From positions 1 through 64,000 of the forward strand of contig LNEW01000075.1 in assembly GCA_001464375.1 (NCBI GenBank): a stretch of 64,000 bases of DNA, written 5' to 3'. This document shows, in pieces, positions 25,581 to 34,430 of the stretch (within the stretch, counting starts at the first letter, position 1; every line of letters starts with the position of its first letter). Below the pieces are notes generated by a model that saw nothing but the letters and a program-made list of their open reading frames with translations, had not been told where the DNA came from and made no database searches. Source of the stretch: Rhodospirillales bacterium Ga0074136 (GTDB taxonomy: Bacteria > Pseudomonadota > Alphaproteobacteria > Acetobacterales > Acetobacteraceae). A program made the translations under genes and the position numbers.

Positions 25581-27094
25581 CGCGCCCGCCGCGCATCGCG
25601 CTGGCCGCGTTCATGCTCGAGAGCAACGGCCACGCGCCGCCGGCGACGCGCGCCGAATTCGAGGCTGCCTGCTGGCTGGAGGGCGCGGCGCTGGCCGCCG
25701 ACCTGGCGCGCCCCGCGCCCCGCGCGCCCACGGCGCTGACCGGCTTCATCCGCGCCATGCAGGCCGGGCGGCCCTTCGTGCCGGTGCCGCTGGTGGCCGC
25801 CGCCGCCGGCGCCTCCGGCCCGATGGAGCAGGAGGCGTTCGACCACCTGCTGCACACGATGGAGGATCGGCTGCGCGCGGCGATGCCGGTCGATGGCGTG
25901 TTCCTGTCGCTGCACGGTGCGGCATCCGCCACGGTCGAGGTCGATCCCGACGGCGTGCTGCTGGCGCGCCTGCGCGCCGTTGTCGGGCCGGATGTGCCGG
26001 TGATCGCGACGCTCGACCTGCATGCGAATGTCTCGCACGCCATGGTCGAGAACGCCGATGTGCTGGTCGCCTTCGTCACCAACCCGCATGTGGACATGGC
26101 CGAACGCGGGGCCGAGGCGGCAGCCGCGATGCGCGCCATGCTGGGCGGGATGCGCCCGCGCAGCGGCTTCGTGAAGCTGCCGATGATCCCGCCCGCCACC
26201 AGCCAGAACACCGATGCGGGACCCTATGCCGATGCCATCGCCTTCGGGCGCGGCTTCCTCGACCACGAGGTGATGAACGTGTCGATCTCCTCCGGCTTTT
26301 CGCTGGGGGATACGCCCAAGAACGGGCTGTCGGTGGTGGTGACCACGCGTACCGACGCGGCGCGCGCACAGGCGGTGGCGGAGGAGGTCGCGCGCTTCAT
26401 CTGGTCCTCGCGCGGGCGCTGGACGGCGCGGCTGGTGCCGCTGGCCGAGGCGGTGCGCCGCGCCAGGCAGGCCGGCGACGATCCGGGCGCGCCGGCCCTG
26501 CTGCTGGCCGACGTGGCCGACAATCCCGGCGGCGGCGGGCGCGGCAACACGGTCTGGATCCTGGAAGCCTTCCATGCCGCCGATGTGCAGGGCGCGGTGC
26601 TGGGCGTGTTCAACGATCCGGAACTCACGGCGGAGGCGCATCTGCTCGGTCCCGGCGCGCGCTTCACGGCGCATTTCAACCGTGTCGAGACCAGCCACTT
26701 CTCGCATGCCTTCGTGGCCGAGGCGGAGGTGGCGGCGCTCCATGACGGGCGCATCATCGGCCGGCGCGGGATCTATGCGGGGCGCGAGGTCGAGATGGGG
26801 CCGATGGCGCTGCTGCGCATCGGCGGCCTGCGCGTGGCGGTGGCGACGCAGCGCCGGCAATTGTGCGAGCCCGCGATGCTGGAGGCCCTGGGCCTGGACA
26901 TCGCCGCGGCGCGCAGCCTGGTAGTGAAGTCGCGCGGGCATTTCCGCGCCGGCTTCGACGAGCACTTCACATCCGACCGCATCCTGGAAGTGGACGTGCC
27001 CGGCCTGACCACCGTGATGCTGGACCGCGTGCCCTGGCGCGCCGTGCCGCGGCCGATCTGGCCGCTCGATCCGGACATCGCGTGGGCGCCCTGA
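25577..27094 (+). CDS. M81 family metallopeptidase (MlrC-like)
   Basis: A 505-residue protein of the microcystinase C family. Members include a peptidase finishing microcystin breakdown; most have unknown small-peptide or amide substrates. Visible blocks are FLSLHGAASATVE (about 112-124), IATLDLHANVSHAM (about 141-154) and FVTNPHVDMAERG (about 165-177), which hold the proposed zinc ligands, and DVADNPGGGGRGNT in the C-terminal MlrC domain. It begins on the stop of the channel gene (ATGA). A convergent permease gene ends three bases away. Confidence 0.9.
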   Translation: MTRPPRIALAAFMLESNGHAPPATRAEFEAACWLEGAALAADLARPAPRAPTALTGFIRAMQAGRPFVPVPLVAAAAGASGPMEQEAFDHLLHTMEDRLRAAMPVDGVFLSLHGAASATVEVDPDGVLLARLRAVVGPDVPVIATLDLHANVSHAMVENADVLVAFVTNPHVDMAERGAEAAAAMRAMLGGMRPRSGFVKLPMIPPATSQNTDAGPYADAIAFGRGFLDHEVMNVSISSGFSLGDTPKNGLSVVVTTRTDAARAQAVAEEVARFIWSSRGRWTARLVPLAEAVRRARQAGDDPGAPALLLADVADNPGGGGRGNTVWILEAFHAADVQGAVLGVFNDPELTAEAHLLGPGARFTAHFNRVETSHFSHAFVAEAEVAALHDGRIIGRRGIYAGREVEMGPMALLRIGGLRVAVATQRRQLCEPAMLEALGLDIAAARSLVVKSRGHFRAGFDEHFTSDRILEVDVPGLTTVMLDRVPWRAVPRPIWPLDPDIAWAP

Positions 27095-27097
27095 GCG

Positions 27098-28552
27098 TCA
27101 GAACGATCCCAGAAGGCTGCCCAGCACGATCACCACCACCAGCGCCAGCATCGCGCCGACGATCGTGGTCATCACGATGTCGAGGTAGCTGTCGCGGTGG
27201 TTCGACCCGCACACGGCGAACAGCGTCACCACCGCGCCATTGTGCGGCAGCGCATCCAGCGTGCCGGCGGCGATCACGGCCACGCGGTGCATCAGCCCCG
27301 GATCGAGCCCGATCTCAGCCGCCAGCGCCATGTAGGTCGGCCCCAGCGCATCGAGCGCGATGGTCAGACCGCCCGAGGCCGAGCCGGTCAGCGCCGCCAG
27401 GATGGTCACCGCGGAGGCGAGCGACACCAGCGGCCCGCCGCCGATGCCCAGCACCCAGTCGCGCACCACCTCGAAGGCCGGCATCGCCGCCACCACCGCG
27501 CCGAAGCCGACCAGCGAGGCCACCGAGAAGATCGGCAGCACGGAGGCGTTCGCGCCGGCATCCATGGTCGCGCGCAGGGATGGCAGCCGCCAGCCGCTGA
27601 TGGCCAGCAGCACCAGGATGGCGACGAACAGCGCCACCGCCACCGACCACACGCCGGCGACGGCGCCGAGCGTCGTGCCGCCCCAGCGCGGTTCCGCCAG
27701 GAAGGCGGCATCCATGTTCGGCAGCACGACCAGCGACATCACCAGGTTGACCGCGACCACCACCACCAGCGGCAGCGCGGCCAGGATGACCGGCAATTCC
27801 TTCTGCGTGGCTTCGCTGCGATGCATCTCGGCCGGGTCGAATTCGCGCGCCACCGAGGCGCGCTCGCGGATCAGCGGGTCATCGGCGACGGCATCGACCG
27901 ACGGCGACGCGCCATCGCCGAAGCCCTCCCCGGCGGCGCGCGCGCGCGCTTCCTGGCGCTGCATCCACCACAGCCCGAAGCCCAGCATGACGGCGGAGGC
28001 GATGATGCCGAGCCCCGGCGCGGCGAAGGCCGTGGTGCCGAAGAACGGCATGGGAATGGCGTTCGGGATGGCGGGCGTGCCCGGCATGGCGGACATGGTG
28101 AAGGTGAAGGCGCCGACCGCGATCGCGCCGGGCATCAGGCGGCGCGGGATGCCGGCCTCGCGGAACAGCGCGGTCGCCATGGGCGCGAGCACGAAGATCG
28201 CGACGAACAGCGACACGCCGCCATAGGTGACCGCGGCACCCGCCAGCGCCACCGACAGGATCGCGCGCTTCGGGCCGAGCGTGACGGTCATCCAGCGCGC
28301 GATGGTGCCGACCGCGCCGGAATCCTCCATCAGCTTGCCGAACAGCGCGCCCAGCAGGAACAGCGGAAAGAACTGCGCGATGAAGCGCGCCGCGCTGTTC
28401 ATGAAGGTCTCGGTCCAGTGCGCCAGCAGCGGCTCGCCGGCGAAGACCGCGGCGATCAGCGCCGCCGCGGGGGCCAGCAGCAGCACCGACCAGCCGCGAT
28501 AGGCCAGCGCGACGAGGATCGCGAGGCCGACCAGGATGCCGAGCAGCCCCAT
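27098..28552 (-). CDS. GntP family permease
   Basis: A 484-residue polytopic carrier of the gluconate:H+ symporter family, which also moves other hydroxyacids. It shows the N-terminal LFLLGALFGKLMEDSGAVGTI, a conserved VTYGGVSLFVAIFVLAPMA, SAMPGTPAIPNAIPM and the C-terminal ITGS-type block LTGSASGGLTIALDALG with AGTLDALPHNGAV. The start at 28552 is four bases after the stop of the upstream patatin gene, so the two are co-transcribed. The coupling of a lipase with a hydroxyacid permease suggests a released hydroxyacid as cargo; this is inference. Confidence 0.88.
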   Translation of the reverse strand: MGLLGILVGLAILVALAYRGWSVLLLAPAAALIAAVFAGEPLLAHWTETFMNSAARFIAQFFPLFLLGALFGKLMEDSGAVGTIARWMTVTLGPKRAILSVALAGAAVTYGGVSLFVAIFVLAPMATALFREAGIPRRLMPGAIAVGAFTFTMSAMPGTPAIPNAIPMPFFGTTAFAAPGLGIIASAVMLGFGLWWMQRQEARARAAGEGFGDGASPSVDAVADDPLIRERASVAREFDPAEMHRSEATQKELPVILAALPLVVVVAVNLVMSLVVLPNMDAAFLAEPRWGGTTLGAVAGVWSVAVALFVAILVLLAISGWRLPSLRATMDAGANASVLPIFSVASLVGFGAVVAAMPAFEVVRDWVLGIGGGPLVSLASAVTILAALTGSASGGLTIALDALGPTYMALAAEIGLDPGLMHRVAVIAAGTLDALPHNGAVVTLFAVCGSNHRDSYLDIVMTTIVGAMLALVVVIVLGSLLGSF

Positions 28553-28556
28553 GGCG

Positions 28557-29603
28557 TCAGACCTTCTCCAGCAGGTATTCGATCGGCAGCGTGGACCGCT
28601 TGCCGAGCGCATCGCGATGCTGCGCCAGGAACGCATCCGCCGCGCGCCGGCCCTCGTCGCGCAGCATCGTCAGGAACTCCCATTCGGCGTTGAGCTTCGA
28701 CGATGCGCCGAGTTCCGCGAGCATCGCGCTCTGCACCAGGTGGACGCGCATGCGCGCCCAATGCGCGGTCTTCTCGTTGCCGGCGTCGGCCACCGACCGC
28801 AGCAGCGCCATCATCTGCAGTTCCTTCAGCAGCACGGCGTTGAAGGCGACCTCGTTGAGCCGGTTGAGGATCTCGCGCGCGGTCTTGGGCGTACCGGGGC
28901 GCTGCACCGGGTTGATGCCGATGATGATGGTGTCGTCCGAGGCGCATTCGTCGATCAGCGGCGTCATCGTCGGGTTGCCGGAATAGCCGCCATCCCAATA
29001 GGCGTGGCCGTCGATCTCGACCGCCTGGAACATCATCGGCAGGCAGGCCGAGGCCATCAGCGCGGCCGGCGAGACATCATGGTTGCGGAACACCCGCGGG
29101 CGGCCGGTGTGCACGTTGGTGGCGGTGATGAACAGCTTGACCGGCGACTGGGCCAGGCGCTCGAAATCCACCGAATCCGCCAGGATCGCCGCCAGCGGGT
29201 TGGGCATGCCGAAATCGAGGTCGTAGGGGGAGAAGATGCGCGTCGCGATGTCCATCGCGAGATAGGCGGGCGAGGTGTCGAGCGTCCAGCGCCCGAGCAG
29301 CACGTCGAGCGGGCCGCGCTTGAGCGGGCTCATTGCCGCGGCGTCCGAGACCTTCTTCCAGAACAGCGCGAGGGCTTCGCGCGCGCCATCGGCGCCACCG
29401 GCCAGCAGGCCATGCGCCAGCACCGCCGCGTTCATCGCGCCGGCCGAGGTTCCGGAGACGGCCTCGATCTCGATCCACTCCTCCTCGAGCAGGCGGTCGA
29501 GCACGCCCCAGGTGAAGGCGCCGTGGCTGCCGCCGCCCTGCAGGGCCAGGTCGATCAGCAGCGTGTCGCGGCCCGTGGCGGGGCGGGCGGGCTTCCTGGC
29601 CAT
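28557..29603 (-). CDS. patatin-like phospholipase
   Basis: A 348-residue cytosolic Ser/Asp-dyad acyl hydrolase. The oxyanion motif is LALQGGGSHGAFTWGVLD (about 19-36), the nucleophile elbow GTSAG (about 51-55), and the catalytic Asp is in the DGG of YWDGGYSGNP (about 200-209). No signal peptide is present, so it acts inside the cell, unlike the lipoprotein patatin 2 kb away. A perfect dyad with core TGCACTGCA sits about 40 bases upstream. PHB granule or membrane lipid substrates are possible. Confidence 0.92.
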   Translation of the reverse strand: MARKPARPATGRDTLLIDLALQGGGSHGAFTWGVLDRLLEEEWIEIEAVSGTSAGAMNAAVLAHGLLAGGADGAREALALFWKKVSDAAAMSPLKRGPLDVLLGRWTLDTSPAYLAMDIATRIFSPYDLDFGMPNPLAAILADSVDFERLAQSPVKLFITATNVHTGRPRVFRNHDVSPAALMASACLPMMFQAVEIDGHAYWDGGYSGNPTMTPLIDECASDDTIIIGINPVQRPGTPKTAREILNRLNEVAFNAVLLKELQMMALLRSVADAGNEKTAHWARMRVHLVQSAMLAELGASSKLNAEWEFLTMLRDEGRRAADAFLAQHRDALGKRSTLPIEYLLEKV

Positions 29604-29640
29604 GTCTTCGCGTCTCCTGGGACGGCAGCGCGCCCAATCA

Positions 29641-29657
29641 TTTGTGCACTGCACAAA
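29641..29657. promoter_or_regulatory. perfect 8-1-8 dyad upstream of the patatin gene
   Basis: TTTGTGCA-C-TGCACAAA is a perfect inverted repeat 38 bases upstream of the patatin start, in the 219-bp divergent gap shared with the porin gene. The TGC/GCA centre resembles sites bound by PhaR-type regulators of polyhydroxybutyrate genes (Paracoccus: CTGC-N3/4-GCAG). The assignment to PhaR is inference. Confidence 0.5.
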
Positions 29658-29822
29658 ACCGGCCGGACACTAGACCGTTTGGCCGGCGGGAGGGAAGCGC
29701 GCGGCAAGGCGGGGACGACGCGCACAGGGAGGGCATGCGGGGCATATGCTAGCCTGTTCCAGTCGGGCGGGCCGCTCGGTCACGCTGGCGACATGCGGCG
29801 GGTGCCGCCGGGGAGAAGCGGC

Positions 29823-31508
29823 ATGAAGCGCAAGACAGCCTCGCGATCCGGCGCCGTGGTCCTGGCCGGGCTGCTCGCCCTGTCGCCCGGCATCGCGCGC
29901 GCCCAGGGCAGCGACGCCGCCGTCATCGCCGAACTGCGCCGCCAGCTGGACGAGATGCGCCGGCGACTGGAGCAGCTGGAGGCACGCAGCACGCCCGCAC
30001 CCGCGCCGGCCACCCGCGCGCCGCGTGCGCCGGCGGTGGTGGCGGCACCCCCGGCGCGGCGCGGCACCGCCCAGGCCGAGGCCCAGGCCGCCGCCGCCGA
30101 AGCCCGTGCCGCCGCGGCGGAAGCCCGCGCGGCGCAGGCGGCGCTGGCCGCGGCACCATCGCCCTTCGCGCCGAATGTCGAGGGCCTGCAGCCGCCCGCT
30201 GTCGGCAGCCAGACCGCGACCGGCGACGCGCTACGGTCCGACCTGCCGGGCATCGCCTTCCGCGTTCCGGGCACCGACACGCAGGTGCGGCTCTACGGCT
30301 TCGCCAAGTTGACCGGCTACTACGATGTCGGCGGGCGCAACCAGACCGACGCGCCGCCGCCGCAGGGCATCCCGCTGGCTGGCAGCCAGGCTGACCAGCA
30401 GGGCGGCGATTTCGGCATGACGGCGCGGTTCAGCCGCTTCGGCTTCGACACCCGCACCCTGACCGGCTGGGGCACGCTGGAGACACGGCTGGAAGGCGAT
30501 TTCGGCGGCGGCGCCCCCACTTCGACCAATGCGGTGTTCCGGCTGCGCCAGGCCTGGGCGGAACTGGGCGACGAACGGCTGCGCGTGCTGATCGGCCAAG
30601 CCAACAGCCTGTGGAACGAAGGCGTCTTCGAGACCATCATCGACGCCACCAACCTGAACCAGTCCTTCATCCGCCAGGCGCAGATCCGCGTCACCGGTCG
30701 GCTGGCGGAGGGCGTCACGGGGATGCTGTCGATCGAGGCGCCCGAGACGTCCTACACCTCGGCCGCCGGGGCCTTCACGCCGGGCGGCAGCCTCGATGGC
30801 GGCGCCAGCCCGGCCTTCAATTCCGCGCCCGACCTGCTGGCACGCGTGTCCTGGCGGCATGACGGGGCGGAGGTGATGGGGCGCGCGCTGGTGCGGCAGC
30901 TGGAACTGCGCACCGACGGCACGGCGGCGGCGGGCGTGGCGCCGGTGTCCGACACGGCGCTGGCCTGGGGTGTCTCGGGCCTGGTGCGGCTGCCGATGCG
31001 CTGGCTCTCGGACTCCTTCGGGCCGGACGAGATCGTCGGCATGGCCTTCTATGGCGAGGGCATCGGGCGGTATTTCGCCGGGCAGAATTCAGGGCAGGAC
31101 GCGCTGACCAACCTGGGGCTGCCGGGCGTGTTGCAGGCGGGGCTCGACCCCATCCCGACCTATGGCGCGACCATCGCCTATCGGCGGTTCTGGACGGACC
31201 AGCTGCGCAGCAACGTCACCTATGCCTATGCGCGCAGCGACTTCCCCGGCTACGCCATGGGCTTCACGCCGGGGTCGGCGGCGGCGACGTCGCTCAACCG
31301 CGAATACCAGCAGGTCTTCGCGAACCTGATCTGGAGCCCCTTCGGGACGGTGCGCAACGGCGTGTTCAGCAGCGGGTGGCTCGACCTCGGGGTGGAGTAC
31401 CTGTTCACCCGGCGCGACCTGTTCGGCGGCGCGCAGGCGGGCGGGCCGGCAGGCTTCGGGCATGGCATCGCCAACCGCGTGCTGTTCGCGGCGATCGCAC
31501 GGTTCTAG
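29823..31508 (+). CDS. DcaP-like outer-membrane porin
   Basis: A 561-residue outer-membrane channel. A signal peptide (about 1-28, ending ARA) is followed by a coiled coil AELRRQLDEMRRRLEQLEAR (about 38-57), an Ala-rich repeat region (AEARAAAAEARAAQ, about 85-108), and then a beta barrel starting RLYGFAKLTGYYDVGG and ending in aromatic F. DcaP-type trimeric porins have this periplasmic coiled coil plus barrel. GGAGAA precedes the ATG. Two patatin-like lipase genes flank it, one divergent and one downstream. Confidence 0.88.
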   Translation: MKRKTASRSGAVVLAGLLALSPGIARAQGSDAAVIAELRRQLDEMRRRLEQLEARSTPAPAPATRAPRAPAVVAAPPARRGTAQAEAQAAAAEARAAAAEARAAQAALAAAPSPFAPNVEGLQPPAVGSQTATGDALRSDLPGIAFRVPGTDTQVRLYGFAKLTGYYDVGGRNQTDAPPPQGIPLAGSQADQQGGDFGMTARFSRFGFDTRTLTGWGTLETRLEGDFGGGAPTSTNAVFRLRQAWAELGDERLRVLIGQANSLWNEGVFETIIDATNLNQSFIRQAQIRVTGRLAEGVTGMLSIEAPETSYTSAAGAFTPGGSLDGGASPAFNSAPDLLARVSWRHDGAEVMGRALVRQLELRTDGTAAAGVAPVSDTALAWGVSGLVRLPMRWLSDSFGPDEIVGMAFYGEGIGRYFAGQNSGQDALTNLGLPGVLQAGLDPIPTYGATIAYRRFWTDQLRSNVTYAYARSDFPGYAMGFTPGSAAATSLNREYQQVFANLIWSPFGTVRNGVFSSGWLDLGVEYLFTRRDLFGGAQAGGPAGFGHGIANRVLFAAIARF

Positions 31509-31722
31509 CGCATGGTCCGCGACGGCGCCGCCGTGATCGGCGGGTCGACGAAGGTTGCCGCATGATCAGAGGGGGTGGATCCTGCGGCAGGCTGCGCCGG
31601 CATCGCGAAATCGTCTTGAAGCGAAGCCTTCCCGGCGGCGGTGGCCGCGACCTAAGGTGCCGGGTCGCGTCCTGCGCCAGCGAGGCCGGGTGCGGAACCT
31701 CCCGGCCGGAGCGCTGCGCCCC

Positions 31723-32940
31723 ATGATCCTCCCCGCGATGCGATGCCTGTGGCTGCTGCCGCTCGCCCTGCTGGCGCTCGCAGGGTGCGGCAACATCGCG
31801 CGGCTGGATCCGCCGCCGCTGCGCGCCACGGAATCGGTGCCTTTCCTCGGCCTGCCCAATGCGCGGTTCTGGCTGGATGGCGACACCGCGCCGCTGACGC
31901 GCGAATGGCTGGCCATGCAGGACCGCCAGGTCGCGGCGCTGCCCCCCGCGCGCCGCGGCGTGCTGCCACCCGCCAATTTCCTGGCGCTGTCCGGCGGCGG
32001 CGACAATGGTGCCTTCGGCGCCGGGCTGATGGTCGGCTGGACGGCGTCCGGCCAGCGCCCGTCCTTCGACCTGGTGACGGGGGTATCGGCCGGCGCGCTG
32101 ATCGCGCCCTTCGCCTTCCTAGGCCCGGACTACGACCCGCAGCTGCGCGAAGTGTTCACGCAGGTCGCACCGACCGACGTGCTGATTTTCGGCAACCGGC
32201 TGCGCGCGGTGCTGTTCGGCGAGGCGCTGGCCGATACCTCGCCGCTGTACCGGCTGATCGAGCGCCACGTGAACGCCGACCTGATGGCCGGCATCGCGCG
32301 CGAATACGGGCGCGGCCGGCTGCTGCTGATCGGCACCACCAACCTCGACCTCGGGCGGCCGGTGTTCTGGAACATCGGCGCCATCGCGGCCAGCGGCCGG
32401 CCGGAGGCGCTGGAGCTGGTGCGTCGGATCCTGCTCGCCTCGGCGTCCATTCCCGGCGCCTTTCCGCCCGTGCTGGTCGATGTCGAGAGCAACGGCCGCG
32501 CCTATCAGGAAATGCATGTCGATGGCGGGGCGGCGCTGCAGCTGTTCCTGTATCCGCCGCGGCTCGACCTGCGCGCCGCGCCGGGGCGGCCCCAGCCGCG
32601 GGAGCGCACGGCCTGGGTGGTGCGCAACGGGCGGCTCGACACGGAATGGTCGAGCACCAACCGGTCGATCCTGTCGATCGCCGGGCGCGCCGCGACGACG
32701 CTGCTGCATTTCAGCGCGGTCAACGACATCGTGCGGGTCTACCTGACATCGCAGCGCGACGGGGTGCGCTTTCGCCTGGCCTATATCGGCGCGGATTTCA
32801 CCGAGACGCGCGACCAGCCCTTCGAGACGAACTTCATGCGCGCGCTGTTCGCCTATGCCGAAGCGCAGGGGCGCCAGGGCGGGCGGTGGATCGAGGCACT
32901 GCGCCCGATCGGGTCGATCGACACCACCGCGCCGCGATAG
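31723..32940 (+). CDS. patatin-like phospholipase, lipoprotein
   Basis: A 405-residue envelope lipase. The signal ends in the lipobox LALAGC (Cys at about 23), so it is lipid-anchored. The oxyanion motif is ALSGGGDNGAFGAGLMVGW (about 87-105), the nucleophile elbow GVSAG (about 119-123) and the DGG motif VDGGAALQLF (about 266-275). ATG 31723 is used; ATG 31738 is an equally good alternative giving a shorter signal. It follows the porin gene after 214 bases in which I see no other feature. Confidence 0.9.
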   Translation: MILPAMRCLWLLPLALLALAGCGNIARLDPPPLRATESVPFLGLPNARFWLDGDTAPLTREWLAMQDRQVAALPPARRGVLPPANFLALSGGGDNGAFGAGLMVGWTASGQRPSFDLVTGVSAGALIAPFAFLGPDYDPQLREVFTQVAPTDVLIFGNRLRAVLFGEALADTSPLYRLIERHVNADLMAGIAREYGRGRLLLIGTTNLDLGRPVFWNIGAIAASGRPEALELVRRILLASASIPGAFPPVLVDVESNGRAYQEMHVDGGAALQLFLYPPRLDLRAAPGRPQPRERTAWVVRNGRLDTEWSSTNRSILSIAGRAATTLLHFSAVNDIVRVYLTSQRDGVRFRLAYIGADFTETRDQPFETNFMRALFAYAEAQGRQGGRWIEALRPIGSIDTTAPR

Positions 32941-33045
32941 GCCGCGACGGACGCAGGGCCAAACGCTGGAACGAGGGGAATAGCCCGTCGGCGAGGAAAC
33001 CGGATATCGTCGCGAGACGAATCACGAAAGCGCCAAGGGATGTCC

Positions 33046-34428
33046 ATGGATCAGCTCGCGGCCGTCCTCGCCCGGATCGACGCCGATGCCGATGCGGCGC
33101 TGGAGCGGCTGTTCGCGGTGCTGCGGATCAAGTCGATCTCGACCGACCCCGCCTACGCCGAGGAATGCCGACGCAATGCCGAATGGCACGCGGCGGACCT
33201 CCGCGGCATCGGTTTCGAGGCCACGGCGCGCACGACCCCCGGGCATCCCATCGTGGTGGCGCATGACCGCAGCACGCCCGGCCGATCCGCGCTGTTCTAT
33301 GGCCATTACGACGTGCAGCCGGTCGATCCGCTGGAACTGTGGGACCGCGACCCGTTCGAGCCGACCATCCAGACTCTGCCGGACGGGACGAAGATCATCA
33401 CCGGCCGCGGGTCGGCCGACGACAAGGGCCAGCTGATGGCCTTCGTCGAGGCCTGCCGCGCCTGGAAGGCGGTGACCGGCAGCCTGCCGATTCCGGTGAC
33501 GATCCTGCTGGAGGGCGAGGAGGAATCCGGTGGCGCCAGCCTGCCCGCCTTCCTGGCCGCGAACGAGGCCGAGCTGCGCGCCGATATCGGACTGATCTGC
33601 GACACCAGCATGTGGGATGCGCAGACACCTGCGATCGTGACGATGCTGCGCGGGCTGTGCGGCGAGGAGGTGACGATCCACGCCGCGGACCGCGACCTGC
33701 ATTCGGGTTTCTACGGTTCCGCCGCGGCCAACCCGAACCGCGTGCTGGCGCGCATCCTGTCGGACCTGCATGACGACGAGGGCCGCGTCACGCTGGCGGG
33801 CTTCTACGACGGCGTGCCGGAGCCGCCGGCGGAGATCGTCGCGCAGTGGGCGACGCTGGGTTTCGACGACCAGGCGTTCCTGGGGGCCGTGGGCCTTTCC
33901 GTGCCCGCGGGGGAAAAGGGCCGCAGCGCGTTGGAACAGACCTGGTCGCGCCCGACCTGCGAGATCAACGGCATGGGCGGCGGCTACCAGGGCGAGGGCT
34001 TCAAGACCGTGATCCCCGCGGTGGCCTCGGCAAAGATCAGCTTCCGGCTGGTGTTCGACCAGGACCCCCACCAGGTGCGCGACGCCTTTCGCGCGCATGT
34101 GGCGGCCCGCCTGCCGGCCGATTGCCGCGCCGAATTCAAGGAGCACGGGTCGGGCCGCGCCATCGCCTTCCCTGTGGACAACCCGGCCTTCGGCAAGGCG
34201 CGTGAGGCGCTGACCGCCGAATGGGGCAAGCCGGCGGTGTTCATCGGCGGTGGCGGGTCCATTCCCGTGACGCAGATGCTCAAGACATCGCTGGGGATGG
34301 ATGTGGTGCTGGCCGGCTTCGGCCTGGACGACGACCGCATCCACAGCCCGAACGAGAAATACAACCTGGTGAGCTTCCAGAAGGGCATCCGCTCCTGGGC
34401 GCGCATCCTGCACGCATTGGCATCCTGA
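33046..34428 (+). CDS. M20 family dipeptidase
   Basis: A 460-residue cytosolic zinc dipeptidase of the ArgE/DapE/carnosinase clan. Di-metal ligands are visible in FYGHYDVQP, the catalytic-base and bridging region GRGSADDKGQL, and LEGEEESGGASL, with the dimerisation domain (lid) between about 190 and 370 and a final His in DDDRIHSPNEKYN. ATG 33046 has AAGGGA five bases upstream; ATG 33040 overlaps that site. The stop is two bases before the AbgT-type carrier gene, which fits uptake and cleavage of an acylated or dipeptide substrate. Confidence 0.93.
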   Translation: MDQLAAVLARIDADADAALERLFAVLRIKSISTDPAYAEECRRNAEWHAADLRGIGFEATARTTPGHPIVVAHDRSTPGRSALFYGHYDVQPVDPLELWDRDPFEPTIQTLPDGTKIITGRGSADDKGQLMAFVEACRAWKAVTGSLPIPVTILLEGEEESGGASLPAFLAANEAELRADIGLICDTSMWDAQTPAIVTMLRGLCGEEVTIHAADRDLHSGFYGSAAANPNRVLARILSDLHDDEGRVTLAGFYDGVPEPPAEIVAQWATLGFDDQAFLGAVGLSVPAGEKGRSALEQTWSRPTCEINGMGGGYQGEGFKTVIPAVASAKISFRLVFDQDPHQVRDAFRAHVAARLPADCRAEFKEHGSGRAIAFPVDNPAFGKAREALTAEWGKPAVFIGGGGSIPVTQMLKTSLGMDVVLAGFGLDDDRIHSPNEKYNLVSFQKGIRSWARILHALAS

Positions 34429-34430
34429 CC

